Source: Streptomyces sp. NBC_01723
GTDB taxonomy: Bacteria; Actinomycetota; Actinomycetes; Streptomycetales; Streptomycetaceae
Assembly (NCBI RefSeq): GCF_036246005.1
Contig: NZ_CP109171.1
Span: forward strand, 3,460,001 to 3,524,000
DNA length: 64,000 bases
Direction: 5' to 3'
The translations under genes were made by a program, and so were the position numbers. Below the pieces are notes generated by a model. It did no database searches and was not told where the DNA came from. It worked only from the letters and a program-made list of their open reading frames with translations. This document shows positions 1 to 16,027 of this stretch, one piece after another (the first letter of the stretch is position 1; every line of letters starts with the position of its first letter).

Positions 1-1
1 G

Positions 2-6319
<6,318 letters not shown>

Positions 6320-6323
6320 CGCC

Positions 6324-7142
6324 ATGCCTGTCATCACCGTCAACGACATCCGGATCAACTACTACGACAGCGCGCCGCCGGGAGGTGGCGGCTCGGCACC
6401 GGCCGTGCTGCTGGTGATGGGCTCGGGCGGCAGCGGCCGGGCCTGGCACCTGCACCAGGTGCCCGCCCTGGTCGCCGCCGGCCACCGGGTGATCAGCTTC
6501 GACAACCGGGGCATCGCCCCCAGCGAGGAGTGCCCCGGCGGCTTCGGCATCGACGACCTGGTCGCCGACACCGCGGCGCTCGTCGAGGAACTCCGCCTGG
6601 GCCCCTGCCGGGTGGCCGGCATCTCCATGGGCGCCCACATCGCCCAGGAACTGGCCCTGTCCCGGCCCGACCTCGTGGACCGGCTGGTGCTGATGGCGAC
6701 CCGGGCCCGCCCGGACGCCCTGCGCGAGGCGCTGTGCCGCGCGGAGATGGAGCTGTACGACCAAGGGGTCGAGCTGCCCGCCGCCTACGAGGCGGTCGTG
6801 CAGGCCATGCAGAACCTCTCGCCCCGCACCCTCGACAACGACCGGCAGGCCCGCGACTGGCTCGACGTGCTGGAACTGACCCGGGTCTCCGGGCCGGGGC
6901 ACCGGGCCCAGCTCGGCGTCGGCATGATGCCCGACCGGCGCGAGGCGTACCGCGGCATCCGGGCCGCCACCCGCGTCATCGCCTTCCAGGACGACCTGAT
7001 CGCCCCGCCCCACCTGGGCCGGGAGGTCGCCGACGCGATCCCCGGCGCCGAGTACGAGCTGGTGCCCGACTGCGGGCACTACGGCTATCTGGAGTCACCG
7101 GACGCGGTGAACAAGAGCCTCGTCGAATTCCTGCGTCGGTGA
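6324..7142 (+). CDS. alpha/beta hydrolase, putative type II thioesterase
   Basis: This 272-residue alpha/beta-hydrolase has a nucleophile elbow GISMGA (Ser101) and a C-terminal catalytic His in [10 protein letters not shown] (about 252). The ATG lies 4 nt after the NRPS stop, so it is probably translationally coupled. In this position of CDA clusters a stand-alone hydrolase is thought to clear misprimed PCPs (SCO3233 in S. coelicolor, from memory). It looks more like general esterase-type hydrolases than classic RedJ-type TEII, so an ester or lactone hydrolase is possible. It overlaps the next gene's alternative GTG by 4 nt. Confidence 0.8.
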   Translation: MPVITVNDIRINYYDSAPPGGGGSAPAVLLVMGSGGSGRAWHLHQVPALVAAGHRVISFDNRGIAPSEECPGGFGIDDLVADTAALVEELRLGPCRVAGISMGAHIAQELALSRPDLVDRLVLMATRARPDALREALCRAEMELYDQGVELPAAYEAVVQAMQNLSPRTLDNDRQARDWLDVLELTRVSGPGHRAQLGVGMMPDRREAYRGIRAATRVIAFQDDLIAPPHLGREVADAIPGAEYELVPDCGHYGYLESPDAVNKSLVEFLRR

Positions 7143-7153
7143 AGGAGAACGCC

Positions 7154-8068
7154 TTGCAGACCGAGTCCGAGACCGCGCCGAAGACCGCGTCCGGGACCCT
7201 GACGCCCGACGACCGCCACCTGCTCGGGCTGGCCCTGGAGGTGTGCCCCGGCTTCGCCCCCGGCGAGGTCGTCTACCGCAGCCGCACCTCCCTGGTGGTG
7301 GGCGGGTCCCTGGACGGCGTCGAGGCGCTGGCCAAGGTGCGCACCCCCGACTGGCGGCGCCAGTGCCTGCGTGAGATCGACACGTACGACCTGTTCGACG
7401 CGGTGGCGCCGCCGGTGCCGGTGCCCCGGCGGTTCGCCTCCGACAAGGAGCGTGCCGTGCTGGTCATGGAGCGGCTCGCCGGGGAGGTGCTGGCGCCCGA
7501 CCGGTTCCCGGTCACGCCCGTCTCCCGCGAGGACCTGGACGGGGTGCTGGCGGCGGTGGAGCGGCTGCGCCACTGGCACCCCGCGTTGGCCGAGGGCTGG
7601 TCGGTGGACTACCGGGGCATGCTGGAGGGCGTGCACGCCCAGGGCGTCTTCGACGACGCGCACTGGGCGTCGCTGCTCCGGCTCCTCGAACTGTGCGGCG
7701 AGCCCCGCGAGTTCGGCCACGGCGACCTGGTCCTCGCCAACGTGGTCCGCAGCCGCGGCCGGCAGGTCCTGATCGACTGGGCGAGCAGCGCCCTGTACCT
7801 GCCCTGCCTCGACCTCGCCCAGCTCTGGATGCTGCTCGGGGACGTCCCCGGCGCCCGGGCCCGGATCGAGGTGGCGGTGGCCGAACGCGCCGACGAGCGG
7901 GACGGGATGATGCCGTTCCTGGTGAACCTGACGCTGCTGCTCTACCGCGAGCGCCGCGCCCACCGGCGGTTCACCGACGACGCCTCGCGGGCCCGGGCGG
8001 TGCGGCTCGACGCCGCCTGGGAGCTGACCCGGCACCGGGTCCGGCAGTGCCTGGCGACGGCGGGCTGA
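7154..8068 (+). CDS. hasP: APH-like phosphotransferase, HasP-like (3-hydroxyasparagine kinase of CDA)
   Basis: A 304-residue member of the aminoglycoside phosphotransferase/choline kinase fold. The Brenner-type catalytic loop reads HGDLVLANV and the metal-binding motif reads LIDWASS. I chose TTG 7154 because AAGGAG sits 6 nt upstream; GTG 7139 is also in frame and overlaps the previous stop. In CDA the corresponding enzyme phosphorylates the beta-hydroxyl of 3-hydroxy-Asn, which fits the presence of asnO here. Sequence alone cannot separate this tailoring role from self-resistance phosphorylation. It is the last plus-strand gene of the block and is followed by a strong hairpin. Confidence 0.82.
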   Translation: MQTESETAPKTASGTLTPDDRHLLGLALEVCPGFAPGEVVYRSRTSLVVGGSLDGVEALAKVRTPDWRRQCLREIDTYDLFDAVAPPVPVPRRFASDKERAVLVMERLAGEVLAPDRFPVTPVSREDLDGVLAAVERLRHWHPALAEGWSVDYRGMLEGVHAQGVFDDAHWASLLRLLELCGEPREFGHGDLVLANVVRSRGRQVLIDWASSALYLPCLDLAQLWMLLGDVPGARARIEVAVAERADERDGMMPFLVNLTLLLYRERRAHRRFTDDASRARAVRLDAAWELTRHRVRQCLATAG

Positions 8069-8081
8069 CCGGCCCGCGGCA

Positions 8082-8129
8082 CACACGAAGGGGCCTCCCG
8101 GTGAAGTCACCGGGAGGCCCCTTCGTGTG
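8082..8129. terminator. bidirectional terminator between convergent hasP and ABC exporter genes
   Basis: A perfect 23-bp inverted repeat (arms 8082-8104 and 8107-8129, 2-nt centre) lies between the stop of the phosphotransferase gene (8068) and the stop of the opposing ABC gene (8147). Symmetry and convergent placement fit a shared terminator. Confidence 0.85.
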
Positions 8130-8146
8130 GGGGTTCGTGGGGGGGA

Positions 8147-9991
8147 CTACTGGATGAGCAGCTGGTGGCTGGCCAGTTCGCGGTAGAGGGGGCTGGTGCC
8201 GGTCAGTTCCTCGTGCCGGCCCGCGGCGACGACCTCGCCGTGTTCCAGGACGACGATCTGGTCGCTGTCCACGACGGTGGAGAGCCGGTGGGCGACCACG
8301 AGCAGCGTGCGGTCGGCGGTGACGGTGCCGATGGCCTCCCGCATCAGGGCCTCGTTGCGGGCGTCGAGGTTGCTGGTCGCCTCGTCGAGCAGCATGATCG
8401 GCGGCGCGGCGAGGAAGGTGCGGGCCAGGGCGAGCCGCTGCCGTTCGCCGCCGGAGAGCAGGACGCCGCCCTCGCCGACCTCGGTGTCCAGGCCGAGCGG
8501 CGCCCGCTCGACGACGCCCAGGAGGTTGACCGAGCGCAGCACCTCCCGCATGGCGTCGTCGGTGGCGTCGGGCGCGGCCAGGGACAGGTTGTCGCGGACG
8601 GTGCCGGCGAGGACGGGCGCCGACTGCTCGACGTAGCCGAGGCGTTGGCGCAGCTCCCGGCGCGGCAGGTCGCGTACGTCGGTGCCGCCGACCCGTACGA
8701 CGCCCGAGGTGACGTCGTAGAACCGTTCCACCAGCGACAGCAGCGTGGACTTGCCCGCCCCGGAGGGGCCGACCAGGGCGGTGCGGGTGCCGCGGGGGAC
8801 GGTGAGGGACACGTTCCGCAGGACCGTCTCGCCGTCGTCGTAGCCGAAGCTGACCCGGTCGAACTCGATCGCGGGCGGCCGTCCGGCGCCGGTCTCCGCA
8901 TCGGGCCGGGTCCGCTCCCGCACGGTCAGCGTCCCCGCGGCGGCGCTGTCGGTCTCCTGCGGCAGGTCCACCATCTCCTCGATGCGCTGGAGGGCGCCGA
9001 GCCCGGACTGGAGCCGGGAGTAGGCGGTCAGCGCGCGGCCGAGCGGGAACCAGAGCATGAACAGGAACAGCACGAAGGCGACCATGTCGCCGACCTGGAT
9101 GGCGCCGCTGGCCACCCGGGCGCCGCCCAGGCCGAGGACCACGAGGAACGCGACCTGGATGGTGGTGGACGTGATCGGGTTGATCATCGCCTGGAGCCGG
9201 GCGATGCGCATACCGGCGTGGTACGCCTCCTTGGCGTAGCCGTCGACGGCGTGCCCCTCGCGTTCCTCGGCGCCGCTGGCGCGGATCGTGCGGACGGCGG
9301 AGATGGCGCGCTCGACGGCGGACGTCATCTCGCCGATCCGGTCCTGGGCGTCGCGGGAGGCGCCCCGCACCCGGCGGGAGAGCCCGACGACGGCGAGGAC
9401 GCCGAGGCCGAGGCCGAGGGCGGTGGCGGCGAACAGGGTGGGGTCGATCAGGCACATCATGAGCGCGGAGCCGCCGACCATGACGACGTTGGTCACGGTG
9501 TCGAACAGGCCCGAGGTGACCACCGCGCGCAGCATCGTGGTGTCGGCGCCGACCCGGGAGAGCATGTCGCCGGTGCGGCGCCGGTCGTACTCGGTGATGG
9601 GCAGCCGCAGCAGCCGGGCCACCAGCCGCCGCCGGGCGGTCAGGACCAGCCCCTCGGCGGCCCGCTGGAGCAGGTAGTCGCGGACGCCGCCGAGCACGGC
9701 CACGACGATGAGGACGCCGATGAGCAGGGCGACCAGCCGGCCCACCGGCCGGTCCGCCTCGATGTCGGTGAGCACGTCGCGGGTGAGCACCGGCTGGCTG
9801 AGGGTGAGGAGGGTCACCACCAGCGAGAGCACCGCGACGATCCCCAGCGTCGGCCAGTAGCCCTGGAGATACGGGAACAGGGAGCGCAGCCCGACCTTAC
9901 GGGCGGGCGGGGCCGGCGGCCCGGGTTCCGGCGCGCTCTTCGCCCCGGCGTCCGGAGCGGGCGGTCGCTCCCTGGTCTGCGTGCTCGTCAT
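8147..9991 (-). CDS. ABC exporter, fused permease-ATPase, probable lipopeptide export
   Basis: A 614-residue type I ABC half-transporter: six transmembrane segments in the first about 330 residues, then a nucleotide-binding domain with Walker A GPSGAGKST, signature LSGGERQR, Walker B IMLLDEAT and the switch His in VVAHRLST. It would work as a homodimer in the membrane. At this position in CDA clusters the exporter (SCO3235, from memory) is thought to pump the lipopeptide out and give self-protection. ATG 9991 was taken because GGAGT precedes it. The gene lies 39 nt after asnO on the same strand, so co-transcription is likely. Confidence 0.88.
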   Translation of the reverse strand: MTSTQTRERPPAPDAGAKSAPEPGPPAPPARKVGLRSLFPYLQGYWPTLGIVAVLSLVVTLLTLSQPVLTRDVLTDIEADRPVGRLVALLIGVLIVVAVLGGVRDYLLQRAAEGLVLTARRRLVARLLRLPITEYDRRRTGDMLSRVGADTTMLRAVVTSGLFDTVTNVVMVGGSALMMCLIDPTLFAATALGLGLGVLAVVGLSRRVRGASRDAQDRIGEMTSAVERAISAVRTIRASGAEEREGHAVDGYAKEAYHAGMRIARLQAMINPITSTTIQVAFLVVLGLGGARVASGAIQVGDMVAFVLFLFMLWFPLGRALTAYSRLQSGLGALQRIEEMVDLPQETDSAAAGTLTVRERTRPDAETGAGRPPAIEFDRVSFGYDDGETVLRNVSLTVPRGTRTALVGPSGAGKSTLLSLVERFYDVTSGVVRVGGTDVRDLPRRELRQRLGYVEQSAPVLAGTVRDNLSLAAPDATDDAMREVLRSVNLLGVVERAPLGLDTEVGEGGVLLSGGERQRLALARTFLAAPPIMLLDEATSNLDARNEALMREAIGTVTADRTLLVVAHRLSTVVDSDQIVVLEHGEVVAAGRHEELTGTSPLYRELASHQLLIQ

Positions 9992-10030
9992 CGGACTCCT
10001 ACTCCTGTTTCACTGCGGGGGCTTCGCCGG

Positions 10031-11032
10031 TCAGGCGGGCTGTGGCGCGTCTCCGAGCACGTAGCCGTCGGCCGGGCGCATCGCGCGGCAGCGGCGCAGG
10101 TCGGTCAGCACGAAGGTGCGCTGGAGCCAGCGGTCGGTGCCGTCGTAGCGGGGCGTGAACTCGGTGCGGCCGTGGACGGTGACCCGGTTGTCGACGATCG
10201 CCAGTTCGCCCGGGGCGAGGCGGTGGGTGGTCGCGGTGGCGTCGAAGTGGGCCTGGAGTTCCCGCAGGGCCTCGGCGGCGCGTTCGGTGACCGGTTCGGT
10301 GGCGGCCAGGTCCACCCGGAGGTCGGGGTCCGACGGGTCGCCGAGGAGGACGGGCCCCGCCGCCTCGCCGGGGCCGCTCAGGTTGAAGGACGGCGGCGGG
10401 GCGGTGATGAACTCCGGTGCCCACAGGGCGTCCACGGTGCGGTCGGAGAGCAGTGGGAGCACCTGCCGGATGCAGGCGGTGCGCAGGCCCGCCCGGCCCG
10501 TGGGGTCGGCCCGCAGGCACAGCAGCATCACGAAGTCGGGGCGGTGCTCGTGGAAGGCGTTCTCGTTGTGGAACGTCAGCAGGGTCGAGCCGGCGTTGCC
10601 CTGGAACTCCTCCATCCCCGGCACGGGGACGACGTCCTGGACGAGGGCCCCGTTCTTCTCCGGCCGGAACGCGCCGGGGTCGCCCAGTCCGCAGGCCACC
10701 ATCAGCAGCACCGCGGCGCCCAGCGAGGGCTCGCGCTGCACGGAGCCGTTGACCGCCGGGGTCGGCGGCAGCCCCATCGAGTCGACCGGCAGCCCGCGCA
10801 GCAGCATGCCGCCGTCCGGTCCCGAGTCCCGGCGGAATTCGGCGAGTTTCTTGCGCAGGTTCGCGGGCCATTCGTGCCAGGCGTTCCTGGCCGCCTCGAC
10901 CCATTCGGCGTCGTCGGGCCGCCCGGTCGCCTGAGTGGCGAGCTTCCAGGCTATTTCCTCGACGAGTTCCGCGTCCGACTGGTTCAGCGTCACGTCGTAA
11001 CGCGGCGCCGACCGTGCGGCATTCGCAGCCAT
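10031..11032 (-). CDS. asnO: asparagine beta-hydroxylase, Fe(II)/2-oxoglutarate dioxygenase AsnO
   Basis: A 333-residue clavaminate-synthase/VioC-type dioxygenase. With the start at ATG 11032 (GGAGG 8 nt upstream) the iron ligands fall at H155, E157 (HNEN) and H287 (VHGRTEF), the ligand numbers I recall for S. coelicolor AsnO; this also supports the start. A longer frame to 11068 exists but lacks a better ribosome site. The enzyme hydroxylates free L-Asn at C3 before NRPS loading, supplying the residue HasP would phosphorylate. The 93-bp gap upstream probably holds its promoter. Confidence 0.93.
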   Translation of the reverse strand: MAANAARSAPRYDVTLNQSDAELVEEIAWKLATQATGRPDDAEWVEAARNAWHEWPANLRKKLAEFRRDSGPDGGMLLRGLPVDSMGLPPTPAVNGSVQREPSLGAAVLLMVACGLGDPGAFRPEKNGALVQDVVPVPGMEEFQGNAGSTLLTFHNENAFHEHRPDFVMLLCLRADPTGRAGLRTACIRQVLPLLSDRTVDALWAPEFITAPPPSFNLSGPGEAAGPVLLGDPSDPDLRVDLAATEPVTERAAEALRELQAHFDATATTHRLAPGELAIVDNRVTVHGRTEFTPRYDGTDRWLQRTFVLTDLRRCRAMRPADGYVLGDAPQPA

Positions 11033-11125
11033 TGTCAGAGCCTCCGTCCACATTCCTTTTGTGTGCACTCGTGACGCTATGGGCCGTCGTTATCGGCCGC
11101 GTATCGAGTGAGCATGAGCGGAAAT

Positions 11126-12508
11126 TCAGGTTCCGGTGAGCCCGGCCAGGCCGAGGAGCAGCTCCTTGACCTCCGTCGCGGCGACGGCCTCCCCCAGGGG
11201 CGCGTGCGGGTCGGAGACGAGCAGCACGGGCGCGTCCCGGGGGTCGTCGGGCAGCCGTCCGTGGCTGCCGCGGACCCGGGAGCCGTCCAGCGGGACGACG
11301 TTCATGGTGTAGCGCAGGCCGAGCTTCTTGCGGGCCAGCGCGGTCGCCGCGCGGCGCCGGGCCGCCACCGGGGCGTTGTGGTCGAAGGCCAGCTCGGCCG
11401 GGTCGTAGCCGGGCTTGCGGTGGATCTCGACGGTGCGGGCGAAGTCCGGGGCCCGCGCGTCGTCCAGCCAGTAGTAGTAGGTGAACCAGGCCTCGGGCCG
11501 GGCGACCGCGACGAGTTCCCCGGCCCGCTCGTGGTCGAGGCCGTGCTCCTTCTTCCCCCGCTCGTCGAGCACCTCGGCGACCCCGTCGAGGCCGTGCAGC
11601 AGCTCCTCGACCCGGGGCAGGTCGGCGGGGTCGCGGACGTAGACGTGCGCCACCTGGTGGTCGGCGACGGCGAAGGCGCGGGACGTCCAGGGGTCCAGGT
11701 ACTCCATGCCGTCCTGGGTGTGCACGGCCAGCAGCCCGGCCCGCCGCAGCGCCCGGTTGACGTCGACGGGCCTGCTGACCGGGGTGATGCCGTACTCGCT
11801 GAGCACCACGACGGTGACACCGTCGCGGCGGGCCTCGTCCAGCAGCGGCGCCAGGGTGCGGTCCAGTTCGGCGGCGGCCCGGCGGGCACGGCGGCTGTCC
11901 GGTCCGTACCGCTGGAGGTCGTAGTCGAGGTGCGGTACGTAGACCAGGTTCAGGTCGGGCCGGTGCGTGCGGTTCAGGTGGCGGGCCGCGTCGGCGATCC
12001 AGCGGGAGGAGACGATGCCGGCGGTGGGGCCCCAGTAGTGGAAGAGCGGGAACGGCCCGAGCCGGTCGGTGAGTTCGTCGTGGAGGGACGCCGGGTGGGT
12101 GTAGCAGTCGGGTTCCTTGCGGCCGTCGGCGTAGTAGACGGGCCGGGGGGTCACCGTCCAGTCGACGTCGGCGCCCATGGCGTACCACCAGCAGACGTTG
12201 GCGACGGTGTAGCCGGGCCGCAGCGCGCGGGCCGCCTGCCACACCTTCTCGCCGCCGACGAGCCGGTTGTGCTGCCGCCACAGCAGTACGTCGCCCAGCT
12301 CGCGGAAGTACCAGCCGTTGCCGACGACGCCGTGCTCCGCGGGCGGCGCCCCGGTCAGCAGCGTCGACTGCACCGAGCAGGTGACCGCGGGCAGCACGGT
12401 GTCCAGGCGGGCGCCCGCGCCGGCGTCGCGGAGCGCCGAGAGACGGGGCATGTGGGCCAGCAGGCGCGGGGTGAGCCCCACGACGTCCAGCACGAGCAGG
12501 CGCTTCAC
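11126..12508 (-). CDS. EboF-like nucleotide pyrophosphatase/phosphodiesterase (alkaline phosphatase superfamily)
   Basis: A 460-residue protein with the NPP layout: N-terminal LLVLDVVG (metal Asp), nucleophile region VTCSVQST, HLDYD in the middle and a later SEYG. The family cleaves phosphodiesters or pyrophosphates with two metals. The GTG start overlaps the stop of the upstream gene by 4 nt (GTGA). It is the last gene of a seven-gene overlapped string that matches bacterial ebo operons, where this member is called EboF. The substrate is unknown. No signal peptide is visible. Confidence 0.75.
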   Translation of the reverse strand: MKRLLVLDVVGLTPRLLAHMPRLSALRDAGAGARLDTVLPAVTCSVQSTLLTGAPPAEHGVVGNGWYFRELGDVLLWRQHNRLVGGEKVWQAARALRPGYTVANVCWWYAMGADVDWTVTPRPVYYADGRKEPDCYTHPASLHDELTDRLGPFPLFHYWGPTAGIVSSRWIADAARHLNRTHRPDLNLVYVPHLDYDLQRYGPDSRRARRAAAELDRTLAPLLDEARRDGVTVVVLSEYGITPVSRPVDVNRALRRAGLLAVHTQDGMEYLDPWTSRAFAVADHQVAHVYVRDPADLPRVEELLHGLDGVAEVLDERGKKEHGLDHERAGELVAVARPEAWFTYYYWLDDARAPDFARTVEIHRKPGYDPAELAFDHNAPVAARRRAATALARKKLGLRYTMNVVPLDGSRVRGSHGRLPDDPRDAPVLLVSDPHAPLGEAVAATEVKELLLGLAGLTGT

Positions 12509-13665
12509 GGGGTGGTCTCCTCCGTCAGGCCGAGGGCGGTCAGGGTGGAGCGGGTCCAGGCGAGTTCACCGGCGATGCCGTCGACGAGTCCGCCGCCGTC
12601 GGGGGCGCCCGGCAGCACCGGCCAGGTGTAGGTCTCGACCTCCACGTGGTCGGTGAGCGCGGCCGGTCCGCCGAGCAGCGTGGTCAGCGCGGCGACCAGT
12701 TCGGGCCGGGTGCTGCGCAGGGGCGGCGGCAGGTCGCGCTGGACGGGCACGTGGTAGTGGACCCGCCACGCGTCGTCGCCGGGGAGCGCGCCCGCCAGCG
12801 CCTCGGGCAGGTCGTCGGCGGCGAGGGGGCCGTCCGGCGCGGTCTGCCTGGTCTGGTGCAGGAAACGCCGTTCGGCGAAGGCGGCCAGCGCGGCGCGGGC
12901 CGCCGGATCGGCCGGCCGGTCGGCGTGCACCGCGCAGGACGCCTGGGTCTTGACGACGGGCAGGGCCGCCGCGAGCCGGGTGAGCGCGGGCCCCGGCTCC
13001 TCGAAGGCGACGGCGAGGTGGCAGGTGTCCACGCAGACGCCGAGCCAGGCGTGGTCGGCGTCCGCGAGCCGGCGCACCGCCTGCCCGGTCGTCTCGATCA
13101 GGCAGCCCGGCTCCGGTTCGAACCCCACGCGCACGGTGCGCCCGGTGTCCGTCGCGACGGCGGCCAGGCCCTCGGCGAGCAGGTCGAGGTGGCGCCGGGC
13201 GAGGTCGTCGCGCTCCGGCGACCGGGGTGCCCGCCAGGCCAGCGGCAGCGTGGAGACCGAGCCCCGGGCGGCGTCGGGCGGCAGCAGCTCCGCGAGGACG
13301 CGGGCGCAGGCCAGGGTGTGGTCGAGGCGGGGCCGCTCGGTCCAGTCGGGGCGGTAGACGGCCTTCTTGACGGTCGGGGCGTGGAAGCCCGCGTAGGGGA
13401 AGGCGTTGAGGGTGACGACCTCGATGCCGCGCAGGTCGAGTTCCTTGCGGAGCAGGTCGAGCGCGGAGCGGTCGGCGGTCAGGGCGGTGACGACCGGCGC
13501 AGCCAGCCAGAGGCCCAGGCCGATCCGGTCGGCGCCGAGCCGCTCGCGCACCGGCTCGCCGTAGCGGGCCAGCTGGGCGAGGACGCCGTCCAGGTCCTCG
13601 GCCGCGTGCACGTTGGTGCAGTAGGCGAGGTGGACGGTGGTGCCGTCGGGGTGCGTCAGGCGCAC
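12505..13665 (-). CDS. EboE-like TIM-barrel metabolite-traffic protein
   Basis: A 386-residue xylose-isomerase-like TIM barrel. The N-terminus HLAYCTNVHAAEDLDGV is typical of EboE proteins, and VGFEPEPG carries a candidate metal Glu followed by VCVDTCH. It starts at GTG 13665, six bases from the upstream stop, and its own stop overlaps the next GTG. Ebo operons are required for export of scytonemin monomer in cyanobacteria (established), but the reaction of EboE is not known. Its presence in a lipopeptide cluster suggests formation or handling of a small cyclitol- or prenyl-derived molecule (inference). Confidence 0.75.
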   Translation of the reverse strand: MRLTHPDGTTVHLAYCTNVHAAEDLDGVLAQLARYGEPVRERLGADRIGLGLWLAAPVVTALTADRSALDLLRKELDLRGIEVVTLNAFPYAGFHAPTVKKAVYRPDWTERPRLDHTLACARVLAELLPPDAARGSVSTLPLAWRAPRSPERDDLARRHLDLLAEGLAAVATDTGRTVRVGFEPEPGCLIETTGQAVRRLADADHAWLGVCVDTCHLAVAFEEPGPALTRLAAALPVVKTQASCAVHADRPADPAARAALAAFAERRFLHQTRQTAPDGPLAADDLPEALAGALPGDDAWRVHYHVPVQRDLPPPLRSTRPELVAALTTLLGGPAALTDHVEVETYTWPVLPGAPDGGGLVDGIAGELAWTRSTLTALGLTEETTP

Positions 13666-13671
13666 GGCCGG

Positions 13672-14526
13672 CTACCTCTCCCCGCGGCGGATGGAGCTGC
13701 CCTCGAACTCGGCGGGCGTCCCGTCGGGGCCGTCGAGTTCGAGGCGTCCGCTCTGGCCGTAGAAGGCGACCGGGTTGCGCCACAGCACCTGGTCGACGTC
13801 GTCCTCGGTGAACCCCGCGGCGCGCATGGCGTCGGCGGTGCGGCGGGTCTTCAGCGGGTCGCTGCGGCCCCAGTCGGCGGCGGAGTTGACCAGGATCCGC
13901 TCGGTGCCGTACTCGCGCAGCAGCGCGACCATGCGGTCCTCGCTCATCTTGGTGTCGGGGTAGATCGAGAAGCCCATCCAGCAGCCGCTGTCCGCGACGG
14001 CGCGCACCGTCACCTCGTTGAGGTGGTCGACGACGACCCGCCCCGGTGCGATGCCGGACTCGCGGACCATGTCGAGGGTGCGGCGGGTGCCGCCCGCCTT
14101 GTCGCGGTGCGGGGTGTGCACGAGGGCGGGCAGGTCGTGCCGGACGGCCAGCTCCAGCTGGACGGCGAACGCCTTGTCCTCCGCGGGTGTCATGGAGTCG
14201 TAGCCGATCTCGCCGACCGCCACCACCCGGTCCCGGACCAGGTAGTCGGGCAGCACGTCGAGCACTCCGTCCAGGCGCGGGTCGTTGGCCTCCTTGGGGT
14301 TCAGGGCGAGCGCGCAGTGGTGCCGGATGGAGAACTGCTCGGCCCGGTACGGCTCCCAGCCGAGCAGCGAGTCGAAGTAGTCGGTGAAGGAGCTGACACC
14401 GGTGCGCGGCTGACCGAGCCAGAAGGCGGGTTCGACCAGGGCCCGGACCCCGGCGGCGGCCATCGCCTCGTAGTCGTCGGTGGTGCGGGACGTCATGTGG
14501 ATGTGCGGGTCGAAGATGCGCGTCAC
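13672..14526 (-). CDS. EboB-like TatD-family metal-dependent hydrolase
   Basis: A 284-residue amidohydrolase-fold protein. Candidate metal ligands: FDPHIHM near the N-terminus, VGEIGYD (Glu), LVHTPHRD (His), VVDHLNE (His) and NSAADWG (Asp). This matches the TatD set, though spacing differs from DNase TatD. GTG 14526 was chosen because it overlaps the upstream stop as GTGA; the open frame runs further upstream but only antisense-like sequence lies there. The substrate is unknown. It is part of the ebo-like string. Confidence 0.78.
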   Translation of the reverse strand: MTRIFDPHIHMTSRTTDDYEAMAAAGVRALVEPAFWLGQPRTGVSSFTDYFDSLLGWEPYRAEQFSIRHHCALALNPKEANDPRLDGVLDVLPDYLVRDRVVAVGEIGYDSMTPAEDKAFAVQLELAVRHDLPALVHTPHRDKAGGTRRTLDMVRESGIAPGRVVVDHLNEVTVRAVADSGCWMGFSIYPDTKMSEDRMVALLREYGTERILVNSAADWGRSDPLKTRRTADAMRAAGFTEDDVDQVLWRNPVAFYGQSGRLELDGPDGTPAEFEGSSIRRGER

Positions 14527-15158
14527 GCCGTGGCCTCCGTGGATACGCGGTGGGTGTGCAGGTACTCGGCGACGTCGGGCGGTACGGTCCGTCCCGCGGC
14601 GCTCCGCTCGGCGGCGAAGTCGGCCATCATCCGGTCCAGTTCGGCGTCGGCGCGTCCGGCCAGACCCGCCACCCGGTCCAGCGGGATGCCGGTGAACACG
14701 CATTTGAGGACGGCCTGCCGGAACGCGTGCGCGCCGAGACGGCGGGCACCGTAAGGGCCGACGGCGGCGGCGATCAGCCTCGGGTCGTTGGACCGCAGCG
14801 CGTCCTCGACCAGCGGCAGTCCCAGGTCGCCGAGGTCGCCGTCGGCCTCCAGCAGCGCCAGCGACCGCAGCACGGCCCGCCGTTCGGGCCCGCCCCCGAC
14901 CCGGTACAGCCGCGCCACGACGGCGGCCAGCTCGGCACCGGTCAGGGGCAGCGCGGCGAGCAGCGACGCCCGCACGGCGTCGTCGACACTCCACCCCGGC
15001 ACGGCGCCCAGCGCGCCCCGCCCACACTTCCGCGCGGCGACCGCGAACAAGCCGTCGACCTCGCCGGGCTGCTCGCGAACGACGGCACGCCCCCGCTCGA
15101 GCCAGCCGGCGGCCTCCGGGGGGAGGGCGGCGACGAGGCCGGCGGACCCGGCGCTCAC
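14523..15158 (-). CDS. EboA-like protein
   Basis: A 211-residue, all-alpha, HEAT-like protein with no catalytic motif I recognise. The C-terminal part (YGARRLGAHAFRQAVLKCVFTG, split by an insertion-prone loop) followed by DVAEYLHTHR resembles EboA. It starts at GTG 15158 in a GTGA overlap with the upstream isomerase gene and ends in a GTGA overlap with the TatD gene. Assignment rests on these C-terminal features plus operon context; the function is not known for the family. Confidence 0.65.
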   Translation of the reverse strand: MSAGSAGLVAALPPEAAGWLERGRAVVREQPGEVDGLFAVAARKCGRGALGAVPGWSVDDAVRASLLAALPLTGAELAAVVARLYRVGGGPERRAVLRSLALLEADGDLGDLGLPLVEDALRSNDPRLIAAAVGPYGARRLGAHAFRQAVLKCVFTGIPLDRVAGLAGRADAELDRMMADFAAERSAAGRTVPPDVAEYLHTHRVSTEATA

Positions 15159-16027
15159 GCTGCCGCTCCCCGGGCCGTGGCGCGGGTGTGGGACTCGGCC
15201 GTGCGCAGGAAGTCCAGGGAGCGCCGGGCCACCTCGGGGGCGGCGTGGCTGTGGCGGGGCAGTTCCACCGAGACCAGGCCGCGGTAGCCGGTGCCGGCCA
15301 GGGCGGCGAGCACGGGCGGGAAGTCGATCTCCCCGCTGCCGAACTCCAGGTGCTCGTGGGTGCCGCGGCGCATGTCCTCGATCTGCACGTTGACCAGCCG
15401 GTCGGCGCAGCGCCGTACGCAGTCGGCGACGGGCTGCGGCTCCAGGCAGCGGCAGTGCCCGATGTCCAGGGTCAGGCCGAGCGGGTCCGGGCCGCCGAGC
15501 CTGCGGAGCAGTTCGTCGTAGGCGTCGAGGGTGTCCACGAACATGCCGGGCTCGGGCTCGAAGCCCAGGGTGACTCCGGCCTCCGCGGCGGCCTCGACGA
15601 CCGTGGCGCAGCCGGACAGCAGCCGGTCCCACACCACCTGCCGGGGTGTGTCCGCCGGGGCGGCGCCGCTCCAGAAGGACACCGACTCCGCGCCGAGGTG
15701 GGCGCCGATCCGCACGGCGCGCAGCAGCAGGTCGACCCGGCGTTCCGCGCCCTCGGCGGACATCAGCACCGGCTGGTGCTTGCGCCAGGGGTCGAGCACG
15801 TAGCGCCCGCCGGTCTCGACGACGACGGCGAGACCGAGCCGGTCCAGCCGCGTGGCGAGCCGGTCCAGCCGCCGGGGCAGGTCGTCGGCGAACGGGTCGA
15901 GGTGGCGCGGGTCGAGGGTGAGGCCGACGCCCTCGTACCCCAGGTCCGCGAGGACGGCCAGCGCGTCCTCCAGCGGATGGTCGCCGAAGCCGTTGGTGCC
16001 GTACCCGAATCTGATGGGCGCGGTCAT
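15155..16027 (-). CDS. sugar phosphate isomerase/epimerase, TIM barrel
   Basis: A 290-residue AP-endonuclease-2/xylose-isomerase-like barrel. Metal ligands are suggested by GFEPEPG (Glu), LTLDIGH (Asp/His), VNVQIED and SVELPRHSH. ATG 16027 overlaps the stop of the upstream UbiA gene (ATGA). This is the second barrel of the type in the operon besides the EboE-like gene, so the two may act in sequence or as partners. It is present at the same position in the S. coelicolor CDA cluster as I recall it; the function has not been shown. Confidence 0.8.
   Translation of the reverse strand: MTAPIRFGYGTNGFGDHPLEDALAVLADLGYEGVGLTLDPRHLDPFADDLPRRLDRLATRLDRLGLAVVVETGGRYVLDPWRKHQPVLMSAEGAERRVDLLLRAVRIGAHLGAESVSFWSGAAPADTPRQVVWDRLLSGCATVVEAAAEAGVTLGFEPEPGMFVDTLDAYDELLRRLGGPDPLGLTLDIGHCRCLEPQPVADCVRRCADRLVNVQIEDMRRGTHEHLEFGSGEIDFPPVLAALAGTGYRGLVSVELPRHSHAAPEVARRSLDFLRTAESHTRATARGAAA

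Noticed and set aside
8165..11074. 969-residue plus-strand open frame
   Set aside because: It is antisense to the ABC exporter and asnO, both with complete motifs; composition is Gly/Val/His/Gln-rich as in GC-driven shadow frames.
12646..14754. 702-residue plus-strand frame
   Set aside because: Antisense of the EboE-like, TatD and EboA-like genes, which are supported by overlaps and motifs.
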